Source: Cornus controversa (Eukaryota; Streptophyta; Magnoliopsida; Cornales; Cornaceae). From it: a DNA stretch of 64,000 bases. Position numbers and translations under genes: made by a program. The notes beneath the pieces were generated by a model. That model ran no database searches. It saw only the letters and a list, made by a program, of their open reading frames with translations, and was not told the origin of the DNA. Below are positions 21,901 through 34,864 of this stretch, piece after piece; positions within the stretch are counted from its first letter, which is position 1, and the number at the start of each line of letters is the position of its first letter. The stretch covers positions 50,568,033-50,632,032 of the forward strand of contig CM048845.1 in assembly GCA_026545225.1 (NCBI GenBank), in the 5' to 3' direction.

Positions 21901-24900
21901 CGAAGGTTGGAAGTGAGGGAAAGGATGTGAAGCAGTCATCAGATAATGTTGCTGCTAGGGAGAGGGAAGTGTTATCCTCAGTGGAACTACAGGTTAATGA
22001 TAACATAGAGGGTGAGAATCATGGCCCTAGTGTGCAAGGTGGGGAAGCTGATACGTTGGAGGGGACTTTTGAACCTATTGATGACCAGAATGGGCAGAAT
22101 GAAGCTAAAGATGTTGGTGAACAGAATTTTCAGAATGATGAGTTTATGGATTACCAGGTTGAGGCTAATGAGCCTGGTACAGAGAATGTTGTTTCCAATG
22201 AGAAGATCAGTGGTATTCAGTCAATGGATAGGAAGGGGATCCAGTGTCACCAAAAGAAGGTAAGAAGAAAGTGATCTATGAGGGTGACTGGGGGTATGAC
22301 TGCATGTGGAGCTATTCCACCAACTTCTAATGCTCAATGTTAGCATCTTGGAATGTGAGAGGCCTTAATAGAGTTAGAATGCAAAAGGAAGTTTCTAATC
22401 GGTCAAGGTCTTCTCCATTTTCTCTAGTTTTTCTGTTAACAGTTAAAGCTAATAAGTTTAATCTTATGTCTTGAAAGGTGAAGCCTAGTTGGTGTTGGTC
22501 CATTAATTATCAAGCTGATGACTCAGGGAGCATAGATATAGGATGGGATTCCACAGTGTTTAGTGTACAGATTATCGAGGTGGATGATCAGTCCATGCTG
22601 ATTAGAGTCACAAATAATATTAGCAATAAAGTGTGTTATATCTCTCCCATTAATAGAGTAAATACAGTGGGGGAGGCGAGGCAGCTTTGGGATAATTTAA
22701 AGTACTATGAATCTGTGGCTAATGGTGTTTGGTTGACCATAGGGGATTGGAAGGCTATTAGGTTCCATCATGAAAAAAAGGGTAGTCTTAGAGTCCCTCA
22801 AAGGTTTTTGAAGGAGCTTAATGGTGTCATTAATTCCTTGGAGTTGAGGGAGTTGCACATCCTAAATGGGAGGTGGACTTGGTGTAATAGACAGCAGCTA
22901 CAAGAATTTATGCAAACTTGGATAGAGGTCTGGCAAATGAGGCATGGATGGATGTTTTTCCTAATTCTCAGATTGTTTTGTCCACTGTTACGTTGTTGGA
23001 TCATTCTACTTTGATAGTGCAAGGTCCAAATCAAGTGGAAGCTGGTCCAAACATTTAGATTTCTGAAAATCTGGCAACAGCAGCCTTCTGTTCAGCAGTT
23101 GGTGAAGGTCTGGCAGGGTTCTGATAGTGGGATTCCTATTCAAAGAGTGGTGGCTTCAGAAGGAGAGATTAAAGAAGTGGAATAGAATGAAATTTGGCTC
23201 TATTTTTGAGAGGGTTAATGTTGCTAGGCAAAGTTTGGAGCAAGTGCAGGTGGAGCTAGCTACTGAACCTTTTTACTCAAATGCTTATAAGCGGGAGGAC
23301 CAGACCCAAGGTAATTTGGAGAATGCCCCAAGTAATGAGGAAGTGTTCATGGCCCAAAAATATAGAGTAAAATGGTTAAAAGACTAGGATAGGAACACTA
23401 AATTTTTCCACCAAAGAATGAAGGGCAATAGAAGTGTCAACACCATCTCTATTCTGCAAAATCAAGAAGAGTCTCAGACTTATGATCTAGTCGTTAAGGA
23501 TTGGATTGTTAATTACTATCAGGACCTTTTAAAGCTAATATTCAGAGCTATCTCAGTGGTGGTTTATTCCTCCCATTGAAGAGGTGAAGCAAGCTATGTT
23601 CGGTATTTGTGTTGATAAAGCGGATGGTCCAGATGGTTGTCTTGCAAATTTTTTCACCGCCATTTCAATACTGTGGGCATTCATGTTGCACAGACAATTG
23701 TACAGTTCTTTTCAGAGCCTAAATTGTTGAAGGGGGCGAATAGCCCTTTCATATCTTTAGTTCCTATTAGGGGATTCTAATATTAAAAGTTACACCCTCT
23801 CTAACAGCTTAAGCTTTTAGAGTAGCTGGTTGTTAACATGGTATCAGAGTCAAAGGTCTCGAGTTCAAACCTCACTGTCACCCTAATAATTAAAATTGAA
23901 AACACGTGTTGGACCAAAAGAATGCCCACATGTGAGAGGACATGTTAGAGGATTTAAATATTAAAAGTTACACCCTCTCTAACAACTTTAAGCTTTTATG
24001 CTCCGTTTGGTTGGAGGGATGGAAAGATGGATGAAAGGGAGAGGGGGAGGGATGGACGAGGGAAGGGAAGGTGTCTCACTCGCTTTTTTGTTTGGTTGAA
24101 TGGAAAAAATAGTAGAAAGGATGCATGGGGTGACACCTTTTTTTTATTTGGTTGAAAGGAAGCACATGAGAGTTTTTATATTTTTTTTACCAATATACCC
24201 TCATTATACATAATTAAAAATATAGAAAATTTGAATTATATATTTGTATTCTATCTTCTGCCCAATTTTGAAAAATTGCAATTTTTTTGGAAATGATAAA
24301 TTTGGAATTATATATTTGTAGATAATTATTCTATTTTTCCCTCCTTTCTTCCACCCAATTTTGGGCAAATAAATTAATCCAAAGGAAGGAAGGATGCTTC
24401 ATCCCTCCTTGCTTCCTCCCTCTCTTCCCTTCCTTCCAACCAAACACAAGAAGGTTCTTCTATCCCTCCTCTCTTCCATCCTTCCTTCCAACCAAACAGA
24501 GCAAAAAATGAGGAGGGATACATCATCCCTCTTTGCTTCCTCCATCTCTTCCCTTCCCTCCAACCAAACATAGCATTAGAGTAGATGGTTGTTAACAGTT
24601 CCAAAGAGAAATTAGGCCATTAAATCAACTGACGTTAGGCATATTTCTCTTTGTAATGTGATTTATAAGGTTATTGCAAAAATCTTGGCTGATAGATTAA
24701 GTGCTGTGCTAGAGAAGCTGGTGGGAAAGGAAAAATCAAAGCAAAATTTAAAGAATGCATACAACTCAGTTAGATTGAACTTCCTCTATGATTTGATGCA
24801 TCCTATGGGTTTGGTGGAAAATGGATGTCTTGAGTTAAAGAATGTGTAACTACTGTGTGGTTTTCAGTGATATTGAATGGCACTCCATGTGGCTTTTTTC

Positions 24901-27900
24901 AATCTGAGAAGGGCTTAGGACAGGGCTGCCCATTATCTCCCTTGCTCTTCAACCTTGTGACTGATTACTTCTCCAATTTGATGGAGCATGAGTCTAAATG
25001 TGGTAACATTGTTCTTTCTGATTCAGTGAGAAGATTTGGCTTGAGTATTTCTAACCAATTTTTTCAGATAACCTCATTGAAAGAGTTTGTCAGCGCTGTG
25101 AGAGGGTTTCTGGGTTGTCAGTTAGTGTTGAAAAGTCTGTGCTCTTCTTATCTAGATCTGTCAAAAGGAAGCAGGCCATCTTGAGGATGCTTTGATGTAA
25201 ATTGGGAACTTTGCCTATGGAGTACTTGGGTATCCCTCCATCAGAAAGGGGTTCAAAAAAGTCAGATTGTGCTGCATTGGTTGATAAAGTATGTGCAAAG
25301 GTTTCTTCCTCGCATGGGTTGAATTTAAGCTTTGTTGGTAGGGTGGAACTGGTTAGATCAGTACAGACCTCTTTTGTTTACTACTGGTGACGTTCAATTT
25401 CTGCTGCTGTTTCTATTTCTATTGACCTGAGGATGAGGAACTTTGTTTGGGGGACCACTGAAGATAGAAGGAAGATGCATACGCTTAGTTGGAAAATGAT
25501 GGCATGTCCTAAAATGGAGGGGGAATGGGCATTAGAAGGATAGAGGATGTTGACAAGGCCCCCAAGTGTGTCCTTGCTTGGGATTTTATTTAAAGGATAG
25601 ACTCTAGTTGGCTTGGTTCAAGTGTAGGTATGTTAAAAATTAAACATTTTGGAATTGTGTGCCACTGTATTCTGTCCAGTTCAATATTGGTGATGGTCGC
25701 AGCTTCAGATTGTTTCATGTTAACAACCATCTACTATAAAAGCTTAAGCTATTAGAGAGGGTATAACTTAAATATATAAATCTTTCAACACGCCCCCTCA
25801 CGTGTGGCCTTCTTCTAGTCCAACACGTGTTTCAATTTAGATTATCAAGGTGACGGTGAGATTTGAACACGAGACCTTTGGCTCTGATACCATGTTAACA
25901 ACCATCTACTCTAAAAGGTTAAGCTATTAGAGAGGGTATAACTTAAATATATAAATCTTTCAACATTTCAAGACCTTTGGTGTGAGGGTAAGTTTTTGTT
26001 TGAGAGATTTAATCACAGAATTTTGAGGTACCTGCATTATCCCGAACCACATATCTTCAGGTTTTTATCATGAGTGGAGCTTGGAATTCAGATTGTTTTA
26101 CTGCAGGGACTGCTAAGGTTCTGGACTATGTAAGGACTTTGAAGATTTACGCAGGAATTAGGTGCAGTGGAAAGAGGGTACATTTTCTTTTAAAAGGCCT
26201 CTGGAATACCTGAAGCTTAACTAGGCCTCAAGTTCAATGGTTTAAATTGTATTAGAATGGGGGAAGACCTAGATGGTCTGTGTTTGCTTCTTGATTCTGC
26301 AGAACAAAATTTTAATTCTAGTACAGTTGCAGAAGCGGGGTATACAATAGCTTCTTGCTGTCACTTTCGTATGAAGCATGATGATGAGGTTAACCATCTG
26401 TTTTATGGATGTGATGCACAAGAGGTTTGGAGCAGGTTAGGCGGTGCTCTTAATTTGTGTTTACCTGTTGCTAATTATCTTCTGGAGTTTGCTGGTTGGT
26501 TTACACAATTTTTAACATGTAGAGCATTAATCGCAAAGCTATCAAGGATCTATCTCACAGCAACTTTATCTCATATTTGGACTGAAAGGAATAACAAAGT
26601 TCATGGAAATTTGCGTAGATCTGCGCTCAGCTAACTATGGGTATCTTTGGGGCAGTGTCAGATGTACTGGGCTTGGAATTATCTGATTTGAATGTGTGAT
26701 CATTTTGTTTTCATGTTGGGAGGCTGTTAGCTTGTCTACACCTTTCTTTTCATTTTGTTAGATTTGGAAACTGAGGGTATGCCTTCACTTATTCTCTTGT
26801 ACATTATTGTTTTTTTTCCTTCTATTAATAAAATTTCGCTTAGGAAAAAAGAAAAACATATTTCTTGAGCCCTAAACTCCTAATAAGAGATTCCATAAAC
26901 ATATTACTTTCTATGATAATCTTTCAATGGTCAGTTGCACCACATAAACATCATGACAAAGATGGTATCACTATGATTCAATATCTTATCATCTCAATTG
27001 TTTCTACAAGTTATGGGCACATCACAATCAAAATGCAAGATCTTAAGAAAAAGAATGAAAACAAAAAGATGTTGCTTTAATTTGATTAAAAAGTATCTTT
27101 CATCAGTATATGTAGTTCTCAATTTTTTTAACTACAATGTCATGATTCTACTAAGAGAAGGTTTCAAAAGAAAAATACATGACAGATTTCAATTCTAATC
27201 CAACAATGTAATCACCTGATATATCCATGAATTAATCCTCTGATGAACTTCATCTAGTAGTGGTCCTCGCAAAACTGTAAATGGCATCTGTGATTTCAAG
27301 AAATGGCTTCTTAGTTGATTATTGCCAGTGTTTTTATAACTTGTGAATGTAGTAAATGCTTCGAAAAGCATCACCTACCTGTCCTTCAGATGGAATGGAG
27401 AAAGAACCATTTGGACGAAAAACGTATGCTCCAGAGGCCTTCAACAAGTAAAAATATTTTTTTCCATTAACGTTCTCATATATTAACTCAAACTGAAAAT
27501 ACAATATTCAGATGAAAAGAACAGTAGTATCCATGAGGTGAACCAACAATGATGCAAAATAAACTTTGGACAATAATAAAAAGTTTAAGTACCTGAAAAT
27601 ACTCGGGATCTTGACTTCCATCATAGGCAGCATAGTAGCCGTATGATTCCTCTAAAGGTGCTTCGACCTTCAATTTTAAACTAATACTAATTTAGAACCA
27701 AACAAAATTATTCTTTTAAATGAAAAAGAAAAATATGCTACCATATGTTTAGATATTTGGAAAAAAAACAATAGCAACGATAACTATTCATGCTATGATG
27801 GGTAAAAAAGAAAAGGTAGGATGAAATAGAGAACCTACCAGAAAACAGAGAGACAAATAAAAGAAAGAAAGAAAGAGAGAAAGAGGTTGAATTAAAGAAA

Positions 27901-30900
27901 CTAATCATATCAGGATCGAACAGGAATCATAACTTGCAAGGAATGAAAGTTTAAACAATATAAGAAGCTTTTGGATCTTTGGGGGGCCTAAGGCCCACCT
28001 TGGCTTCTATAGAGCTCCACCACTGATACAAGGATGAAAGATCTCATGAATTGAAAGTAAAGTAAGTTGCCAACCCAATGACATACCAAGCTTCTGCTAT
28101 TAACATAACGAATGAGTTTCCCTTCATTTCCAGAATAGATAAGCTTCAAATTTCCTGGCCCTACTTCTATAGTGTCATTCTGACTCCCAGTGGACGTGTA
28201 TAATGTTTCTCTCACTGAAGTAGCAACTGCATCATAAAGCAAGACGGGGAAAAAAATACAATTTTTGGAGTCAATAACTACGAAAAGAAATGCAAGACTA
28301 CTTCCAAAATATGGCAATTAAATAGTTAACCTGCCCGCTTAGCACTTGAGATGATGTAAGTGCTGAAACCAAGAGGTGGAACAGACACTGTAAATGCAAG
28401 CCAATACTTGGGGGTCACACTTGGGGATTCACCCACATAGGCAGTAGTATATAGGTTTCTTATGCCCAAAGAGGCATTAGCTAGAGGTAGAAGCTGCGAT
28501 TCAATTTCTTTTCCACTGGAATCATGAACAGTAACATTCTCATTGATAACCTGTAGGAAGTACACTGTGTAAGATGATGTATGAAAAGTTCAAAACAAAT
28601 TATTTAAAATTATTGTCTTCCAGCAGGGAAACAAATGATGAGTATGGCTAATATATTTTTTGTTTTTATTAAATGAATATATTTTCTTTAAAGGTACATG
28701 CAGTAGACAAATTCATCGGTACATACTCACCCACATACATACAAGCATATATGCATGCGCATCGGAATGATTGGATGGCACATAAATAAATTGTAAGGTG
28801 GAGAACAAGAATGCAGGTCTTCGGTGGATAACAATTCTGTGCTTCTTTGAAATGATGGGAAGTAGCTTTTTATTTATTTATTTATTTTCCAAGGGGGAGG
28901 AAAGAAAAATAGGACACCACTTTCTTGAAATCAGACTGGATATAACAATCTTATATATTTCATTTCATGTTGTGCTAATTCTTGAATAAAAGCTTTCTTA
29001 TGATAAACAAAATGACATGCAGCCATATCCAACAGAATTACACTCTTATTTTCTCCTTTTTCTTTTCATGGAGACAGAGCCTTAGAATTTCCTCATCTGA
29101 TGTCATAAAAGAATTGCACTAGTTTCCATCAAGAACTCAATGCTTTATCTTTGTGAACAACAAATATCAGCATCTGGATATTTGTGTGTCATCATACAAT
29201 TTAAACACAAACAACTTTGCACATCTTTCGTATCTGCCAAAATTTAATGACTAATTAAATAGGGATACAATTTTCTTTTTCAAACAATAAATCGAAGCCA
29301 CAAAATTGCCCGTGGCAGCAGTGAACTCAGATATCAAGAAAAGAATCTATTTGGTTTCTGTATTTAGCATTATCTTGCTAAGAAATACAGCACGAATGGT
29401 GAGGACATCTGAGGCATCAAACAACAGATACTAGCAAAATTTCTATACTACTTGCTTTGAGATAATACATTCTGGCTGAATGGCTATAGCTCATAGCATG
29501 GATTAGATTGGAAACACTCACAGGAATTCTTATAACATCCTCTCTTTTCCACCCCAGGGAATTGTAGATGACAACAACCTACAGAAAAGAAGGCATCGTA
29601 AGGTTTTTTACTTCAAGAAAACTTATCAACTTTCTTACTTAATGGGGAAAAAAAATCTGACAGATAAAATTGTTACAATAACATAGTCCATACCAATTTT
29701 TTTCCAAGAGAGAGATCAACTTCTGTTGGAGGACAATAACTAATGTTCAGAAGCGGACACTGAGAGAAAAAAGACAAAAAGAAATGATTAAGCTCGACAT
29801 ATTTACATTTTGCATTCCATTCTTAAGAATTAAAAAATTAAATAAAAAAATACATTAGTCATCCATAACAAAAGAAATTTTTTTTGTATCAGCCTCATTT
29901 GTAACAAAGCAAATAAACTTGAGAAAATAAACAAGCAAAAAAATGTAAATGCACTCTTAGATGCCTTTTCACTGTTAAAAATGAGTGACACCTGCACTGT
30001 GCATAGATCATATTCTCCCCATAATAAGTAACATGCTATGTGGGGTATAAACTAAAGAACACTATGCATGATTTCAGTTGAAAATTCAGTTTCATGAAAA
30101 CTCATTTGCCCCTTTTGAGAGAGATTCTTTCGCATTTTCCTCTTTGGTCTGGTATTGCTTGTTGGCCTGTGAAAGGGTCCCCAGTTGGCTAATTCGACAA
30201 TCCAATGGAATAGTTGCCGAAGGATATCATAATTTATATACTGAGAAAAATACTAAATTCAAAAAATAGCCATGATCAGGTGTGCAAACATCTGCAGTAC
30301 CAAACAGAAGTTAATTTCAAGCCCATAAGCCAATTCAAGTATCAGATTTTTCACAGGATTTTTCTAGAGCAACATGCAATATAGATGGTTATTCTGCCTA
30401 TTCTGAAGAAAAAGCAAAAACAACAAGCTATTGTAGCATAATAAGATTTTTTGCCTGTTGAAACTTGGTAATTGGGCTCCCACATCCAGATTTTGGTGCT
30501 GATTCTACAAGACAAGCAAGGGAAGTTGCAACTATCTCCTCAGCCTGTGTGAAATAATAAATTAGCAATGATCCATTTTGAGCATGAGCATAAGGAAGTC
30601 GACTAATAGGTAAACTTCAAGACATGAAAGCAAATCTTCACCTCTTTGTAGCCTATTGAGAGCCTTTTTGAATAATCATCAGCCACATGCTGCTTTGATG
30701 TACCACTAACTGCATCATGATGTTGAGCTATTGCCAAAGCATCAGCCAAAGTGTCTGTGGTGGGCCCTGTTTTACTCCTCCCCTTGAAAAATTCCAATTG
30801 CCTTGCAGCCTAATTATATGGTAGAATTTATTGAGCATCAGAGATTGGTCAAAACAATTTGATTAACAGTATAATAAAAAACAGTAGCAACACCTACCAA

Positions 30901-33900
30901 GTAGTAGCCACTCATCATTCTGACATAGCCTTTTAGCGCTGGCCTACTTGTAAAATATCCTGTCCAGTAAGCATTTACACGGTCTGCGTACCTGATAAAT
31001 TCATCCATAACTCCTTAAAGACAAATCAAGCAAGAAACTGTTAAGGGTGTGTATTTTTCAACTTTGAAACTTTCAGCATTTTGAACTTACGGGAAGTAGT
31101 CATCAGTCTTGAGTGGCCAGGACTCATTTGCTGCATATTTTGCATCAGTGTAAATAGATGGGGTTGAATATAGTGCATTGACACGCCCATCCTACAAGCA
31201 TAAATAAATACACTTTTATATTAAATCACTACCAGTTATGTTTCAGAGGAAACTCCTGTGAATGAAAAAGCAACAAGTTATGGAACAGGATGTTAGTACA
31301 AGGCTCGTTTAACCTTAAGTTTGTTGACTAATGACTTTTATATTCCCCTAACTTTATCGCTTATGTTTTCACATTGAAGAACTGCAATCGATATGCTTGA
31401 TACCAATTAAGATTAGGATTGTTGCCCAAGGCTCCGATACGTCAACGCTATGCCCAAAATAGATCAGAGGGTGAATAGATCTTGTTTTACTACCAATAAC
31501 TGATTTTTAAAATCTAGCAATTACAGTTTAAATGCAGAAATATAAATTATTTAAACTATAGAGAGAGAAAATAAAATAACCAAGCAATCACACATAGACA
31601 CATGATCTACATGGAAAAAACCCCAATGGAAAAATGAAAAAGCCTTGAGATCTAGTTCAGGAAAGTCACTTTTAGAAGGAAGATAATACAACCCCAAGTA
31701 TCAAATTCTACCCATAGAATCACCTAAGTTACTCTAAACAAGACTCACACTAGACGACCTCCTCATGCAATTGATCTCCTCAAAATCTGCTGCTGCCATT
31801 CAAAGAACCCGCTACCTAGGCGATCGGCTTTTCAACTCATGATTGATCTCCTTGAATAGTCGTCCAACCTTTAATTCTCTATGTGATTTGGTGTTGATGA
31901 CAATTTAGGCTCCACAAGTTGATAACACTCCGAATAATATCTCACATCTAATACAAGATGATGAAAAGAAAAATATCCACTCTATGTGCCTATATGCTCT
32001 CTATAATTCTTTGTAGATGTGTATGTCTTCTCTCTATAATGTAAAATCATATTCTTGAGTGAACTATAACCCTATATTTATAGCCAATATAAGAGTCATT
32101 TATGAATTAGGAAAATAAAACCTTTTAAGATTCTGATTTTTGAGAGTTTCCAAAACTGTTTTATCCCGATCAATCAATCGAAGCAAAGTTTGAGCAATCA
32201 AACTTATTCCACTAGCCTTCAAGCGACAAGTTCAATTGATTGAACTATCATCCAAGCTTACTGGAGTTCGTTCATGCAATCCATCTATCACTCAGACCTG
32301 TATTTTTCAATAAAAATCTGTCCAATCATATTCAATCGATCCATCACAATTTTGATCGCTCAATGAGTTGTATTATGATCATTCTGGTTTTTCTGATTAA
32401 AAACACTTTTATGCATTCAAAACATCTTATTAATAAATCAAAATATGTATGTAATGAGCCCTAATATGATTAATGATATGAATGCATAAAATAAAAACCT
32501 TAACTGGGGGAGTTAGTAATTCCAGAGGTGATTTTACCTTTTTACCCTTTAAACTTCAATTGCTTCCTCTTTAGTCCATGGCTCCGAGGTAATTATAACT
32601 CTTAAGTAACTAAACCAATACACACTTCGATTTTTGTTACAAAGTTTGCCAACACTAATTTTTAATATCCTCACACACAAAGAGAATAAGATTCAACAGT
32701 ATGTGGCATAAGTCAATATAATTGCATCTCAACAAATTGCAGTGTAGGTATATCATGTAAACATGAGTACTAAAACTTAAACAGTACCAAGATGACCAAT
32801 TAAATGGGAAAGATAACACAATGCAAGAAGAAGAACTCAATCAACTACATATAGGAAAAGAATTACAATGACTTTGCAGAATACTAACTTGATTAACATA
32901 ATGAATTAGTTTGTCCATATTCCGGAACCATGTGAGAGCATATTGATACTTGAAATCCGTCCCCATGGTCCACATTACATGATTCGTGCGAGTTATATTA
33001 GCCTGAAAGAGAAAACATCAATAAAAATGTTAGTTAGTCTCAACAGACTTAAATTTTATTCTTTATAAATCTTGGCTCGATTTCTTTGTTTAATTAGTAC
33101 TGAATGGAAGAAGAGGAAAAACACATGCTACATCTCACATAGCAAGCATTCCAACTGTGAGACTTAATAAGTTTGAATATTTAGCAAGTAAAACAACTGT
33201 GCTCGGCTTACCTGGGATAATGCAGCAGCTACAAAATCATTGACACGCTCTTGGACATTGTAATCGAACAAATTGTGGTCATCCTTCAATTCATAAAAGG
33301 AATATAAACATCAGCATGTGCACAAGTAAATGTTCAAGAGCCTACCAATATTCTGTTTCAAGGATTTACCTGGACAATGGGGGAATCATCATTAACTTCA
33401 AAGTAAAAACCACTTGGAGGTTCATAATTCGCGGGGAATGCACCAGCAAAAATCTAGAAAGGGTGAATAACTCAATCAGTGAATTCATTTTCAAGTGCCA
33501 AATAAAAGGCAATAAACGAAACCAAGTCAAATGAAACAAAAATAATTATTGCATCCATCATGAATATCTTTATCAGCCCTGTTACAATATCACAAACAAA
33601 TATTAACCAATTTGAATCACTCACCTGTGCAGACGAACCAAGGCTCTTAGAGCCCCGCCAAATGACCTCAAGACTCTTTTCATTTTTCCGCTTAGCTCTG
33701 TCTTGGTAGTCAATTCGCCCGAAGAAAAGAGAGTCAAATCCAACCTAAATCAACAAACGGGCTTGAGTTCAATTAATTTTCAGAAATGTAAGTAAATAGG
33801 GGCCTTATGTTGGACAATCAACATTTTATTAAGTTAGCATAATATTCAACACAACTTTATTCTTCAAGTTGCACCCACGGCTTACTGATAAAGAAATAGG

Positions 33901-34817
33901 AAAAGTATGAGTCAGTAAAATTGTTGAGAACTAAAATAAAGTGAAGCCATACCTCTGCCCCCAACATATAAGCTTGCACTGCGGAATGCCCAAAGGGATC
34001 AATTTGCCAACCTATTCTCGGTGTCACATTGAACTGCTGCTTTACAAATCGATGCCCGAGTGTTGTCTGATCTATCATGTCTATATAATGTGGTGCTGCC
34101 TCATCATGCATGCACCAACCCCCGTTTCTGCATAAAAAGAAAAGGAAAAATGAAAATCCATAATCTATATAAAAATAGTTGCTCCATTTCTATGAGACAT
34201 TGATCTAATTTTCCATCTTCACTGATAGATCCACAATAATGGAATTGACAAAATAGATGCTAAGAGCAAAGAAATGGAAGGGAGCAAACGTCATTAATTC
34301 CCTGAGCTCAATGTCATACAATCACATTTTCAGTTATTTGTTTTCAAGTTTCCATAAAGACATTAAATGAGTTTATGTTATTCAATACATGAGCTCTAAT
34401 TGACCCGAACTGACAAGCTGCTGGACTTTGGCCTGTACTGCCTCACTCTGGTCCCTCCACCAGCGCTGGAAAAATGCCTGAATTATCAAACAAAAGCACC
34501 CACATCAGTTCCACTTCCCCACTTTGTGCATCTCTATTTGTATGCTCTGCCCACGTGTGTGTGTGTGTGTGTGTCAATCAAATATGTGCATACATGTGTT
34601 TATATATGTGTGTTTGTAGGTATGTATGATTGAAATGTAGATAAATCGTTGCCTGTTCAACATAAATGAATTTCCGATTCTTGTCAGCCAACAACGCGGG
34701 AACTAATGAATCTAATACATTTTGAACACAAGCCCCCTGCAGAACAAGTAAACTCATTAACACCCATAAGCAAAAATCAAATACTAAAGCAAAGTAGAAA
34801 TTTGAGAGGCTGATGTA

Positions 34818-34864
<47 letters not shown>

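Larger units (their letters stand above)
22326..26634 (+). pseudogene. LINE ORF2 (endonuclease, reverse transcriptase, zinc-binding tail), interrupted
   Basis: Begins near [11 protein letters not shown], the usual start of the L1 endonuclease. Endonuclease-like blocks follow to about 23,010, then a linker with [14 protein letters not shown], and reverse transcriptase blocks [20 protein letters not shown] (24,640-24,700) and [19 protein letters not shown] (24,918-24,972). The FADD-containing block expected after this is missing near 25,050-25,060, so the active site is lost. A tail with [18 protein letters not shown] (26,380-26,440) matches the zf-RVT region. TRIMs interrupt it at 23,765 and 25,718. 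Many stops and frame changes. Confidence 0.82.
20820..26853 (+). mobile_element. L1-type LINE retrotransposon, decayed, in intron 19
   Basis: Flanked by an 18-bp target duplication, aaacatatttcttgaacc at 20,802-20,819 and aaacatatttcttgagcc at 26,854-26,871 (17 of 18 match). The 3' end has attaataaaatttcgcttag followed by an A-rich tail, as in plant L1 elements. It contains an ORF1-like region and an ORF2-like endonuclease/reverse transcriptase region, both broken. It was later invaded by a SINE, two TRIMs and a MITE; without them it is about 4.8 kb. It is antisense to the host gene. Confidence 0.93.
20515..27215 (-). other. Intron 19 of alpha-mannosidase, 6.7 kb, expanded by a LINE
   Basis: It lies between exon 19 (ends TATATCAG, donor GTGATT) and exon 20 (acceptor ATGAGCAG). 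Removing the LINE and its target duplication leaves about 650 bp of ordinary intron. A GA-rich tract sits at about 20,722-20,752. Confidence 0.9.

Noticed and set aside
13304-24602. Shared GTTCC target duplication of the copia element and TRIM A as a sign of one event
   Set aside because: The sites are 5.7 kb apart in different host sequences. A 5-bp match by chance is plausible.
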